Below, in pieces: positions 34,475 to 43,870 of a DNA stretch of 64,000 nucleotides. The stretch lies in the NCBI GenBank assembly GCA_963822175.1, contig CAWGGJ010000003.1, forward strand, positions 720,934 through 784,933, in the 5' to 3' direction. Origin of the DNA: FEB-25 sp963822175 (GTDB taxonomy: Bacteria; Chloroflexota; Anaerolineae; Anaerolineales; UBA4823). The translations under genes were made by a program, and so were the position numbers. Each line of letters opens with the position of its first letter. Within the stretch, counting starts at the first letter, position 1. Below the pieces are notes generated by a model. That model worked only from the letters and a program-made list of their open reading frames with translations. It ran no database searches and was not told the DNA's origin.

Positions 34475-34945
34475 CTACTGCCGCTCCTGTTTCCGCTCCA
34501 ATTCCTGCCGTTCTGCCTTATCTTGTAGACGATCCTTCTCCTGCTCCTGTTCGAGTTTCTTGCGTTCCTCCTGGCGGGGCTTTTGTTGACCATCCTGCTG
34601 CTGCTCCAGCTGCTCCCGTTCCTGGCGTTGAAGGAGGCGTTTCTTCTCCTGCTCCAGTTCAAGCTTCTGGCGTTCCTCCTGGTGAGGTTTTTGTTGCCCT
34701 TCCTGCTGCTTGTCCAGCTGTTGCTGATCCTTTTGGCGTTTTAATCGTTGTTCTTCCTGCTGACGCTCCAGCTGCTGCTGTTCCTGCCTGCGTTGTAAGC
34801 GCTGTTCTTCCTGCTGGCGCTCCAGCTGTTGCCTCTCCAGCTGACGTTTTATTCGCTCTTCTTCCTGCTTCTTCTCGAGCTCCTGTTGCTCCTTCCGGCG
34901 CTTTTCGAACTGCTCCTGCTGTTCCGAATTTTGATCCGGTGTCAT
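34475..34945 (-). CDS. Glu/Gln/Arg/Lys-rich single-helix protein
   Basis: A 156-residue protein made almost only of E, Q, R, K and L, with no hydrophobic core, signal or membrane segment. It contains internal repeats: LERQQEEQRL twice, and a unit of about 40 residues with GQQKP(H/R)QEER(Q/K)KLE twice. It should form one long charged alpha helix or a coiled coil. The opposite strand also has an open Ala/Pro/Val-rich frame, an expected by-product of the codon bias, which I do not call. A scaffold or spacer role is only a guess. Confidence 0.6.
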   Translation of the reverse strand: MTPDQNSEQQEQFEKRRKEQQELEKKQEEERIKRQLERQQLERQQEEQRLQRRQEQQQLERQQEEQRLKRQKDQQQLDKQQEGQQKPHQEERQKLELEQEKKRLLQRQEREQLEQQQDGQQKPRQEERKKLEQEQEKDRLQDKAERQELERKQERQ

Positions 34946-35129
34946 CTTTTTTGCCTCACTTACACTAATTATAGCCTTTATCGCTCAGCGCATGTGGGTT
35001 GGTATTTATAAGTGGGAAATGAAAACTATGCCATATTCAATGTTTATAATATTACCATTTACACATCGCCCGCAGCATCACGACCGATTTATTTTGTGGT
35101 GATGTTGATAGCTAAGTTGTATTTCACCC

Positions 35130-35675
35130 CTAACCCTTCGCTGAGGCTTCAGTCTTCGCCAATTGAAGCACCTGCTGAATGAATGGTGCCTTGCCATCCG
35201 TGTATGCTACCCGATCCTGTGGGTATTGGGTGGCGAGCTGCAGTTTGAGCTGTGCATATTCCTTGGCAGCATCCGGGTGCTGACATAGATAGTCTCGAAA
35301 GAGCAGATGGTTCTGCCACTCCAGGCTCTCGATCTCAAGCATGTGCACATGGAAGGTACGTGGATTGCCCCTGGCGAACATGTGCCGGCGTGGGATGCCC
35401 TGTTCAGCCCTGTATTCATACCCCAGCCCTTCCATCAACGGGATGGATACCCTGGCTTTGTCGAAGTCGGTCACGGCAATGGCAATATCGATAATAGGTT
35501 TGGCCAGCATGCCCGGGATGGCAGTGCTGCCCACATGTTGGATGTCCAGGACCAATTTGCCGAGCTTCGCAAGCAGGAGAATCTCTTCGGTTTCGAAGAT
35601 TCGCCTCCATTCAGATGTATAAGGTATGATCAGTACAATACCCTTTTCCAAACCAATTGGAGTATTATCCTTCAT
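35130..35675 (-). CDS. GrpB family (UPF0157) protein
   Basis: A 181-residue nucleotidyltransferase-fold protein with the GrpB signature IQHVGSTAIPGMLAKPIIDI, then YEYRAEQGIPRRHMFARG, HVHMLE and the helical tail with RDYLCQHPDAAKEYAQLK. The family is related to minimal nucleotidyltransferases, and its reaction is unknown. ATG 35675 is taken as the start because the 22 residues before it are not conserved in character. Confidence 0.85.
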   Translation of the reverse strand: MKDNTPIGLEKGIVLIIPYTSEWRRIFETEEILLLAKLGKLVLDIQHVGSTAIPGMLAKPIIDIAIAVTDFDKARVSIPLMEGLGYEYRAEQGIPRRHMFARGNPRTFHVHMLEIESLEWQNHLLFRDYLCQHPDAAKEYAQLKLQLATQYPQDRVAYTDGKAPFIQQVLQLAKTEASAKG

Positions 35676-35827
35676 GGTATATAAAATATACCATACCCAG
35701 TCTTCGAGAATCCGGCTCTGGCAGAAAGAACCAAAAAGCACGTTGCGAGTGAGCTTATTTCATAAAAGATGTATATAATTCATCACATACCCATTAAAAT
35801 GCACAGTAGACCTTCAAAGGGGAACCT

Positions 35828-36589
35828 ATGGATGACACAATAAAAGCGACCACTTCGAAATCTTTTTCCATCAAAAGCTGTGTGCTAAGCGGCATAATGA
35901 TCATATTGGGTTTACGGGGATTCCTGATGGCGATAAGTATCCTTTTGCTTGGATACGTATTTATAAAATCAGGGATGATGAACCGGACGAGTATTTTATT
36001 TTTCACCCTTAGTTCACTTCAATGCATGCTAATATTGTTTTTAGCATTTCGCATCCATAAACAGAGGTGGTTTATCTCGCTTGGATTATTTGCATGTGTG
36101 ATCATTTTATCGATTTTTACTCCATCCATCAACGACTCAACCGCACGCATAAGGTTTGAATCCATATCGATGAAACCGACCATCGTACCAGGAGATTATT
36201 TTTACGTCGATAAGCTTGTATACCGCGCCGCCGGCAGCCCGCAGCGCGGCGATGTGATCATGTTTCGCTACCCACCCAACCCTGATGAAACCCCGTATAT
36301 AAAACGCATAATTGGGCTGCCTGGCGACCAGGTGCATATCGCAGACGGGGAGATATCCATCAACAACCAACTGATGGATGAGCCATACCTCACAGATAAA
36401 ACCAAACGGGGCGGAGATTGGACGGTCCCGGCAGGGAATTTCTTCGTGCTGGGAGATAACCGGAATAATTCATCCGATTCTCGCACCTGGGGTTTTGTAC
36501 CCTTCGAAAATATCATCGGAAAGGTCACCTATATTTATTTCCCATTATCCCGAGCCGGGAGAGTCGTTAATCCATTCATAACACCTTAA
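35828..36589 (+). CDS. lepB: Signal peptidase I
   Basis: A 253-residue membrane serine protease that removes signal peptides. The N-terminus has about three helices, more than the single anchor of simple types. The catalytic region shows SISMKPTIVPGDYFYVDKL (Ser114), GDVIMFRYP with the general-base Lys in PYIKRIIGLPGD (Lys159), and the box VLGDNRNNSSDSRTWGFV. It would process the exported proteins of this window among others. It is monocistronic by spacing. Confidence 0.95.
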   Translation: MDDTIKATTSKSFSIKSCVLSGIMIILGLRGFLMAISILLLGYVFIKSGMMNRTSILFFTLSSLQCMLILFLAFRIHKQRWFISLGLFACVIILSIFTPSINDSTARIRFESISMKPTIVPGDYFYVDKLVYRAAGSPQRGDVIMFRYPPNPDETPYIKRIIGLPGDQVHIADGEISINNQLMDEPYLTDKTKRGGDWTVPAGNFFVLGDNRNNSSDSRTWGFVPFENIIGKVTYIYFPLSRAGRVVNPFITP

Positions 36590-36686
36590 TCACAATAAAA
36601 ATAATAATAAATGGATTGAAATAGTTCGCACGAATAAATTTTGGAACGTAAATATGCTACAATCCAACTGGAATAAGGAGGTAAGC

Positions 36687-37541
36687 ATGAACCTCGACAT
36701 TCGTCCATCCCCCATTGCCGGGCAGTGGTACCCGGGTGACCCCAGGCAACTCTCTGCCAGCGTGGACAAATACATCCAGGAGGCGAAACTTCCACCGCTG
36801 AATGGTGAAGTGATCGCCATCATCTCACCGCATGCGGGGCACATATACTCCGGACCCGTGGCAGGCTATGCATTTGCAGCCTTGAAGGGCTACAAGCCCG
36901 ACCTGGTGGCGGTTGTTTCCCCGATGCATTACCCCTACCAGGAGCCTCTGCTCACCACGGCCCACGAAGCCTATGAAACCCCGCTTGGCACCATCCCCGT
37001 GGACCTTGAAGCGGTACAAAGGCTGGATGAGCTGCTAAAAAAAGCTTTGGGCTATGGACTGAAGCGCGTGCCACGAGACCGGGAGCACTCATTGGAGATC
37101 GAGCTGCCTTTCCTGCAGCGGGCGATCGAATCTGAGTACAAGCTGCTGCCGGTGATGGTGCGCGACCAGAGCTCAAGGGTCACACGCCTTCTCGGACAAT
37201 GCCTGGCAAAGGCTCTCGGCGGGCGTAATGCACTATTGGTAGCCAGCACGGACCTCTCCCATTTTTACCCAGAGCAAGTGGCCAATAAGCTGGATGCAGA
37301 GATGCTACGCTGCATCGAAACCTTCGACCCGGAGAAGGTGATCCAGGCGGAGGAGCAAGGCCTGGGTTTTGCCTGCGGGCGGGGTGCTGTCACTGCCGTG
37401 TTATGGGCAGCCAAAGACCTGGGCGCAGACCTGGTCAAGATCCTTAACCATGCCACCTCAGGCGATGTGACCGGTGATACCACCAATGTGGTGGGGTATG
37501 GCGCAGCAGTGGTGCTAAAGACTTTTCCCAAGGCTGGCTGA
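36687..37541 (+). CDS. amrB: MEMO1/AmmeMemoRadiSam system protein B-like
   Basis: A 284-residue MEMO-family protein: IRPSPIAGQWYPGDPRQL at the start, IISPHAGHIYSGPVAGYAF, SPMHYPYQEPL, REHSLEIELPFLQ, STDLSHFYP and a late FACGRGAVTAVLWA. These carry the His/Asp/Cys residues of the metal-like site. In many genomes it accompanies an AmmeMemo radical SAM protein, which is not seen here, so the system name is by homology only. The start at ATG 36687 follows AAGGAGGTAAGC. Confidence 0.9.
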   Translation: MNLDIRPSPIAGQWYPGDPRQLSASVDKYIQEAKLPPLNGEVIAIISPHAGHIYSGPVAGYAFAALKGYKPDLVAVVSPMHYPYQEPLLTTAHEAYETPLGTIPVDLEAVQRLDELLKKALGYGLKRVPRDREHSLEIELPFLQRAIESEYKLLPVMVRDQSSRVTRLLGQCLAKALGGRNALLVASTDLSHFYPEQVANKLDAEMLRCIETFDPEKVIQAEEQGLGFACGRGAVTAVLWAAKDLGADLVKILNHATSGDVTGDTTNVVGYGAAVVLKTFPKAG

Positions 37542-37603
37542 GACCAGCCAGATATACACAGGTCATCAATGATCATCAATTTCGATGGAAGGTCGAACTA
37601 AAG

Positions 37604-38938
37604 ATGTTCGTTTGGAATTTCTTGCTCATCCTCTTCCTGATCGTATTGAATGCCTTTTTTGTCAGTGTGGAGTTTGCAGCAGTTGCAGCCCGCAAAGCAC
37701 GGATCGAGATCCTGTCTGAAGAAGGTAATTCTTCAGCCCGGATCGTTAAAAGCTGGCTTGAGAACCCCGCAGCGCGTGACCGCCTGATCGCGGCTTCCCA
37801 GATTGGTATTACCATGATCGGGTTGGCATTGGGTGCGATTGGCGAGAACGCCTTTCAGGAGTTGTTATCCCCATATTTCAGCTCGCTCACCCTTCCACAA
37901 AATCTAAGCTTCCTGGCACCTGTTTTAAGCGCTTTACCGCTGATTATCTCGTTGCTCATCATCACCACCCTGGTTGTCGTTTTGGGTGAGCAGGTACCCA
38001 AGGTTGCCACACTGCACCAACCGGAACGGGTGGCATTGCTCAGCGCTCAACCGATGAAAGTCTTCACGGTTGTCTTCAAATGGTTCATCAACATGCTAGA
38101 TTGGACCACCCGCCTGGTGCTGCGCATTTTTGGCTTGCGATTGGGAAGCGAAAATACCATATTCTACACCGTGGACGAGCTCAAGCTGATGATCTCTGAA
38201 TCTGAAGAAGGTGGAGTGCTCGAGCCGCCCGAGCGTGAGATGCTCGAATCGGTCTTCGACTTTGGCGAGCTGCTGGTGAGACAGGTGATGATCCCTCGCA
38301 CCGAAGTCATTGCCATTGAAGCTGATACCCGCCTGGACGAGATCGTTGCCACGGTCACCCAGCACACCTATACCAAGCTGCCGGTATACGAGGATGACCT
38401 GGACCAGATCCTCGGCATACTGCATGTCAAAGACCTGCTTCGGGTAATGAGCCAGCCGAATTGCCAGGAAACATCCGCACGTGATCTGGCACGTGAAACC
38501 CTCTACTTTCCTGAAACCCTGCCAGTGAACGACTTATTACACCAGTTCCGCCATAACCGCCAGCACATAGCCATCGTACTGGATGAATACGGGGGCACTG
38601 CCGGGTTAGTCACCCTGGAAGACTTGCTTGAGGAGATCGTCGGTGAAGTGAGTGACCAGTTTGATGCCTCCACACCAGAGATTCAAGACCTGCCCGACGG
38701 TTCTTATTTAATTGACGGTCTCACGTTGATCGAAGTAGTGAACCAACAGCTGGAACTCAACCTTACTGACCCGCATTACGACACGATAGCCGGCTATTTC
38801 TTGGGCAAGCTGGGACACATCCCGAAGATCGGGGACAACCTCAAATCTGGAGGTGTGCAGTTACGGGTCGAATCGATGGATGGATTGCGCATCTCCCAGC
38901 TCAAGCTTATCCGCCTGAGTGACCCACAGCCCGAATGA
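37604..38938 (+). CDS. CNNM/CorC-type hemolysin-family transporter
   Basis: A 444-residue protein. A DUF21 transmembrane domain (about residues 1-190) begins LLILFLIVLNAFFVSVEFAA and contains AASQIGITMIGLALGAIGE and VVLGEQVPK. Two CBS domains follow (MIPRTEVIAIEADTRLDEIV and ETLPVNDLLHQFRHNRQHIA), then a CorC_HlyC C-terminal domain with DEYGGTAGLVTLEDLLEEIVGE before it. Such proteins are implicated in magnesium or cobalt efflux. It overlaps priA by four bases (ATGA). Confidence 0.93.
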   Translation: MFVWNFLLILFLIVLNAFFVSVEFAAVAARKARIEILSEEGNSSARIVKSWLENPAARDRLIAASQIGITMIGLALGAIGENAFQELLSPYFSSLTLPQNLSFLAPVLSALPLIISLLIITTLVVVLGEQVPKVATLHQPERVALLSAQPMKVFTVVFKWFINMLDWTTRLVLRIFGLRLGSENTIFYTVDELKLMISESEEGGVLEPPEREMLESVFDFGELLVRQVMIPRTEVIAIEADTRLDEIVATVTQHTYTKLPVYEDDLDQILGILHVKDLLRVMSQPNCQETSARDLARETLYFPETLPVNDLLHQFRHNRQHIAIVLDEYGGTAGLVTLEDLLEEIVGEVSDQFDASTPEIQDLPDGSYLIDGLTLIEVVNQQLELNLTDPHYDTIAGYFLGKLGHIPKIGDNLKSGGVQLRVESMDGLRISQLKLIRLSDPQPE

Positions 38939-41490
38939 CCACGTTTGTCGAAGTTGCGGTCAATGTACCTCAGGTAAGTGGTACCTTTCATTATCACCTG
39001 CCGCCTGAGCTGGAAGGTCTGATCAAGCCTGGCCACCTGGTGGAAGTACCCTTTGGTCACCAGCAGGTGCAGGGAGTGGTATTCAAGCTGGTTGATCATC
39101 CCGAAGTCCCTGAAACCAAGGCGGTCCTTTCCCTGGTGGATGAACAAGCGGTGCTCACTCCGAGTCAAGTCAGGCTGGCTGAAAAGCTGGCTGAATCCAC
39201 CCTTTCCCCACTGTCATCCTGCATCGACTTGATGATCCCACCCGGGCTTGCCCAGCAAGCAGACACGCTGTATCAAAAAAGCAGTCCCATTTACCCCGCC
39301 ACTCATCCGCTTACCAATCTCCAGAACCGCATTTTAAAACTACTGTCCGAGCGGGGCCCATTGCGCGGCAGGCAGCTGGAGGCTGCCTTTCGCCATGCAG
39401 ATTGGCGTGCCTCCATCCGCCCACTGGTCAGCCAGGGGTTTGTGAGCACAAAGACCGTATTACCACCCCCCTCGGTGCGGGCAAAGACCACCCGCACAGC
39501 CCGCCTTGCATGCCCTGTGAACCTGGCAGAAGAGCAAATGCCCAACCTGGCACGTTCGGGAAGCGCAGCCCTGGAACGGAGGCAGGCAATGTTGCGGGTT
39601 TTAATCCGCGAGGTAGGAGATGTGGAGGTTGCCTGGCTGTACGCAGAAAGTGGAGGCAGCCTGGCTGATCTGCAGGCACTGGTCAGGCGTGGGCTGGTAT
39701 CGCTGGGTGAAGCAGAAATCTGGCGCGACCCGCTGGAAAGCATGGAATACGTCACCAGTGAAGCGCCAACCCTGACCCCTGACCAGCGAGCTGCCTGGAA
39801 GGAGATCCAGGCAGGCATCCACAGCTGCGGAGAAGGGAAACCCGTCACGCCCTACCTGCTGCATGGGGTCACCGGCTCGGGCAAGACCGAGATTTACCTG
39901 CAGGCGGTACGGGAAACGCTCCAGCTGGGTCGGCAGGTGATCGTGCTGGTGCCGGAGATCGCCCTGACCCCGCAGACCATCCGCCGTTTCGTCAGCCGCT
40001 TCCCAGGGAGGGTGGGAAGCATCCATTCACGGCTTTCACCAGGGGAACGGTTCGACAGCTGGCGCCGGGCTCGCCTGGGGCAGATTTCGGTGATGGTAGG
40101 ACCACGCAGTGCCCTGTTCACGCCCTTTGCCAACCTGGGGTTGATCGTGGTGGATGAATTCCACGATGATACTTATTACCAAGCCGAATCGCAGCCGCAT
40201 TACCATGCACGCGATGCCGCAGTCGAATATGCCAGGATTGCCGGTGCGGTGTGTATACTGGGCTCTGCCACACCGGATATCGTCAGCCGCTACCATGCCG
40301 CCAGGAAGGAATGGCATTATCTAAGTTTGCCATTGCGCATCCTGGCGCATAAAAAAGCAGTGGAAAACCAGGTACAGAAATTAGGCATCCGTTCAAAGTA
40401 CCAATCGATGGGAGGGGAAACAGAAACCATTGACCTGCCCCCGGTGGAAGTGGTGGACATGCGCAATGAGCTGCAGGCTGGGAACCGTTCCATCTTTAGC
40501 CTGGCACTGCAGGAGGCACTGCGTGAAACGCTTGAACATGAGCAGCAAGCCATTCTGTTCCTCAACCGGCGTGGTAGTGCCACCTATATATTCTGCCGTG
40601 ATTGCGGCTACATCCTCAAATGCCCACGCTGTGACCTACCATTGACCTATCATAGTACCGGTTCAAAGGCAGGGGCAAACAAGCATGCGGACAAAGACAA
40701 TCTGCGTTGCCACTATTGTGGTTACTCACGGCAGAACCCGTCCACTTGCCCACAGTGTAAAAGTGAGCGTATCCGGCAGTATGGAACCGGGACCGAGAAG
40801 GTGGAAAGCGAGGTGCAGGCGCTCTTCCCCCAGGCACAGACGCTGAGGTGGGATTTTGAGACCACGCGCCTCAAGGGGGCCCACGACGCCATTCTCAGCC
40901 ACTTCGTCAACCGACATGCCAACGTGCTGATCGGTACGCAGATGATCGCCAAGGGGCTCGACCTGCCGCTGGTGACCCTGGTGGGGGTGGTGCTGGCGGA
41001 TGTCGGCCTTAGCCTGCCAGATCTGCGTTCAGCGGAGCGCACGTTCCAGGTGCTCACCCAGGTGGCAGGCCGCGCCGGGCGCAGCCCATTGGGAGGACAG
41101 GTGATCCTGCAAACCTTCCAACCTGAGCATTACGTTATCCAGGCCGCTTCACACCACGATTACCAGGCATTTTACGAGCAGGAGCTGGCTTACCGCAGGC
41201 AGCTGCATTACCCGCCTTTCTCCAGGCTGGTACGGTTGGAGTACCGCCACCGGGATGCTGAACGCGCCGAGTTTGCTGCCAATACTATGGCTGGACAGGT
41301 CCATGCCTGGCTGGTGGAGGAGAACCGTCGCGAGACGGAAATGGTGGGCCCGGTACCGTGCTTCTTCGCCCGTTTGGGCGGTATGTACCGCTGGCAGATC
41401 GTGCTGCGCGGCCCTGACCCGGCCTCACTGCTCAGAGGCCGCTCAATTGGTGACTGGCGGATCGAGGTAAATCCGCCTTCTTTGCTATAA
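38935..41490 (+). CDS. priA: Primosomal protein N' (replication restart helicase)
   Basis: An 851-residue helicase that restarts stalled forks by loading DnaB. It has the 3'-DNA-binding domain (FVEVAVNVPQVSGTFHYHLP), a winged helix and Walker A HGVTGSGKTEIYLQ. The Walker B/DEAH box is VDEFHDD, with Phe in place of the usual second Glu. The paired Cys zinc knuckles FCRDCGYILKCPRCDLPL and CHYCGY..CPQCKSERI follow, with GTGTEKVESE and the C-terminal helicase motifs QMIAKGLDLPLV and QVAGRAGR. It complements the dnaB-dnaD-dnaI cluster at 24-27 kb. Confidence 0.96.
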   Translation: MTTFVEVAVNVPQVSGTFHYHLPPELEGLIKPGHLVEVPFGHQQVQGVVFKLVDHPEVPETKAVLSLVDEQAVLTPSQVRLAEKLAESTLSPLSSCIDLMIPPGLAQQADTLYQKSSPIYPATHPLTNLQNRILKLLSERGPLRGRQLEAAFRHADWRASIRPLVSQGFVSTKTVLPPPSVRAKTTRTARLACPVNLAEEQMPNLARSGSAALERRQAMLRVLIREVGDVEVAWLYAESGGSLADLQALVRRGLVSLGEAEIWRDPLESMEYVTSEAPTLTPDQRAAWKEIQAGIHSCGEGKPVTPYLLHGVTGSGKTEIYLQAVRETLQLGRQVIVLVPEIALTPQTIRRFVSRFPGRVGSIHSRLSPGERFDSWRRARLGQISVMVGPRSALFTPFANLGLIVVDEFHDDTYYQAESQPHYHARDAAVEYARIAGAVCILGSATPDIVSRYHAARKEWHYLSLPLRILAHKKAVENQVQKLGIRSKYQSMGGETETIDLPPVEVVDMRNELQAGNRSIFSLALQEALRETLEHEQQAILFLNRRGSATYIFCRDCGYILKCPRCDLPLTYHSTGSKAGANKHADKDNLRCHYCGYSRQNPSTCPQCKSERIRQYGTGTEKVESEVQALFPQAQTLRWDFETTRLKGAHDAILSHFVNRHANVLIGTQMIAKGLDLPLVTLVGVVLADVGLSLPDLRSAERTFQVLTQVAGRAGRSPLGGQVILQTFQPEHYVIQAASHHDYQAFYEQELAYRRQLHYPPFSRLVRLEYRHRDAERAEFAANTMAGQVHAWLVEENRRETEMVGPVPCFFARLGGMYRWQIVLRGPDPASLLRGRSIGDWRIEVNPPSLL

Positions 41491-41569
41491 TATATACAGA
41501 GAAAATTTGTGATGAGACAGGGTTGGGACAATATTAACTAAACAGCAGATATCATCTAAGGAGGTTCAC

Positions 41570-42451
41570 ATGGAGAGCTTAAAGCGAGGCTGGGCATTTC
41601 TAAAACAATCATGGCAGATGGTTGGCAAGGACAGAGATTTAATTAAGCCGTCCATCTACACCCTGTTGGCAGGGTTTATCGTCACGCTGATCCTGGTGGT
41701 TCCGGTCGGGTTCGTGACCTTCCTGATCCAGGACAGCACATTCGGGAGAATAATCGTCTACATCATGTGGGCGATCGTGATCTTCATCCAATACACGGTG
41801 GGATATATTTTCTCAGCCATGACGGTGTATCTCATCTATGGATACCTGGCTGAAGGGGATGGCAGGATGGATAAAGCCTGGGCGATCGTGAAACGGGATA
41901 TGTGGGATATCGCCAGCCTGGCGGCGGCTTCCACGGCGGTCAACCTGGTTTCCGGTGCGGTACGGGGAAACAAGGGTGGGATCCGAGGGATGATTGCCAA
42001 CTTAATCGAAACCGTGTGGACCGAGGCCGCCTACCTGATCCTGCCAGCCATGGTAGTCGAAAACACAAATCTGAAAGGCGGGATCACGCGTGCCACCCAG
42101 ATCATCAAGGAGAACCTGCTGCTGGTTGGTATCAGTGCAGTGGGGGTAAAAGCGATCACTGGAATTATCGGTTTCCTCCTGGGGGCTGTGGGAGTGGCGC
42201 TCGGATTAGGCCTCGGGGTGGGGATCGTTTCGGTGACCCAGGCCTCGACTGCCGGGTTGATCACCGGTGTGACTCTGGGAATCCTGATCGCCACACCTTT
42301 TATCCTGCTCGCCACGGTGATCAGTACCTACACAGGAACTGCATACCACACCTGCCTGTACCTGTGGGCGAGGGACGTGGAGCGTGCCCGCCTGGCCGGG
42401 GAAACAGGCGCAATTGCCGCTCCATCACCATTGGCTGCAGTGCTGCAATGA
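41570..42451 (+). CDS. Integral membrane protein, DUF6159-like
   Basis: A 293-residue protein with an N-terminal cytoplasmic helix (LKRGWAFLKQSWQMVGKDRD) followed by about six membrane helices rich in Gly/Ala/Val/Ile, with AYLILPAMVVENTNLKGG and ITRATQIIKENL between them. This arrangement matches an uncharacterised bacterial family. AAGGAGGTTCAC precedes the ATG. Function unknown. Confidence 0.8.
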   Translation: MESLKRGWAFLKQSWQMVGKDRDLIKPSIYTLLAGFIVTLILVVPVGFVTFLIQDSTFGRIIVYIMWAIVIFIQYTVGYIFSAMTVYLIYGYLAEGDGRMDKAWAIVKRDMWDIASLAAASTAVNLVSGAVRGNKGGIRGMIANLIETVWTEAAYLILPAMVVENTNLKGGITRATQIIKENLLLVGISAVGVKAITGIIGFLLGAVGVALGLGLGVGIVSVTQASTAGLITGVTLGILIATPFILLATVISTYTGTAYHTCLYLWARDVERARLAGETGAIAAPSPLAAVLQ

Positions 42452-42495
42452 GCCGGTGAGCACGAGCATCGGTTTGAGCAGAGCCGGAGAGATGT

Positions 42496-42996
42496 ATGCC
42501 CCAAATGCGCAAAGAAGCCCTTACCTGGGATGATGTCGACAAGCTCATCGAACATTTACTGCCTCAATTCCAGGGTGATTTTGAGACCATGGTGATCATC
42601 ACCCGCGGGGGAATCGTCCCGGGTGGGTTGCTGGCAGAGGCAACCGGGATCGCTTCCATCCTGACTGCATCGGTGGACTTCCCGGCTGAAGCTGAACGGC
42701 AAAAGACCGGCTTGTTCGCCTGGCCGCGTTTTATCCAATTTCCCAATGATGACCTGCTGCGCGGCCAGCGCTGCCTGGTGGTGGACGATGTGTGGGGGTC
42801 AGGGCGAACCATCACTGCGGTCAAGAATCGCATTGCCGCAGCAGGAGGCATCCCCTCCACATGCGTGCTGCACTTCAACCCGTACCGGACCTTATTCGGC
42901 AGCGTCCGTCCCGATTACTATGCCGCAATCACCGATGCCCATATCGTCTACCCATGGGAGATAGACCGTGGCCCGGATAAGGTGCGACTGGGGTAG
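42496..42996 (+). CDS. Phosphoribosyltransferase family protein
   Basis: A 166-residue type I PRTase. It has an N-terminal strand-helix with LTWDDVDKLIEHL, VIITRGGIVPGGLLAE (pyrophosphate loop) and the PRPP-binding motif CLVVDDVWGSGRTITAV. The late part (YYAAITDAHIVYPWEIDRG) resembles xanthine/hypoxanthine PRTases, so purine salvage is likely. The exact base is not fixed by the sequence. Confidence 0.88.
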   Translation: MPQMRKEALTWDDVDKLIEHLLPQFQGDFETMVIITRGGIVPGGLLAEATGIASILTASVDFPAEAERQKTGLFAWPRFIQFPNDDLLRGQRCLVVDDVWGSGRTITAVKNRIAAAGGIPSTCVLHFNPYRTLFGSVRPDYYAAITDAHIVYPWEIDRGPDKVRLG

Positions 42997-43036
42997 GAAG
43001 GGATTGAGAGGGAAAAACCTAAAGAGGAAATAGGAG

Positions 43037-43625
43037 TTAAGTTGGTGCCTCGCTTGCAGGGGTTTCTTTGCTTGTTCCCATTCGTTTTGCGACCGGTAAG
43101 AGGATCAGCAGCATAAGGACAGTCCCTACCAGCACGAACGGCAGGGTGTTCGTCCCGGAGAAGTTCTGCGTGGCAACCAACAGGGCGGCTGCACCATTGC
43201 GATTGGCGGTACTCAATCCCAGTCCTACCACCAGAAGGATGAGGATCGACAAGCCGGTTATAAAACTTACCATGACATACTCGGAGAAGAACTGCGCTAC
43301 CCGCCCAAGTTTTAGTAACCCAGCAATAATCGCAATCAGACCAGCCAAAACTGCCAGGGTGGCGGTCAGCAGATAGATTTCAGTTATGTCAGGTGGCGCA
43401 ATCAAGCTGACCGTAACAAATGACGTGGTGGCAATGATGGCAGAAACAGCCACTACCAGCTGGCGCGAGGTGCCAAAAATGGCGAAAGCCAGCAAGCCAA
43501 TCGGGGCGGCATCCCGGCGGTCTGGGCGTAGGCCATGCCTTCAGGGGATTAATAACGCCCCAACAGTCAATCCTGCAATCAGGTCAAAACGCAGCCAGGA
43601 ACGCTCGTATTTGGGCAGGCCCTGC
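43037..43625 (-). pseudogene. Chimeric SulP/BASS transporter remnant
   Basis: Upstream (about 43560-43625) the minus strand encodes GLPKYERSWLRFDLIAGLTV, a SulP anion-transporter N-terminus, and hits a TGA after LLIP. A shifted frame continues with GMAYAQTAGMPP. From 43495 another frame gives FGTSRQLVVAVSAIIATTSF, still SulP, up to about VSFITGLSILI. The sequence then becomes LVVGLGL..ANRNGAAALLVATQNFSGTN, which matches the C-terminal end of BASS transporters such as the gene at 43871. Two unrelated transporters are thus joined and the N-terminal part is broken at several points. Confidence 0.7.
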
Positions 43626-43870
43626 TAGATAGGAAAAAAAACGAGCCAGGGATTTCGATTGTAGCTTGGAAGTATTTTTTATATCGACTCCGTGCCTTCA
43701 ATTACAATCAGCCATGTATAACCCTGGATCCCAGCCAAGACAATCCTAAGAATCTCATGCAGATACGTAGCTGGAGGGGCATAGCACACCTTTAGTTTAC
43801 TTGGTGGTTTATATGCCCCTTCTAAATACTCCATTGGATATTAGCATAGGGCAAGCTGCTGAGGCATCCC

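Noticed and set aside
34453..34968. Plus-strand open frame of 171 codons, rich in Ala, Pro and Val
   Set aside because: It is the antisense image of the Glu/Gln/Arg-rich gene; its composition follows from that gene's codons and it has no ribosome site or known motif.
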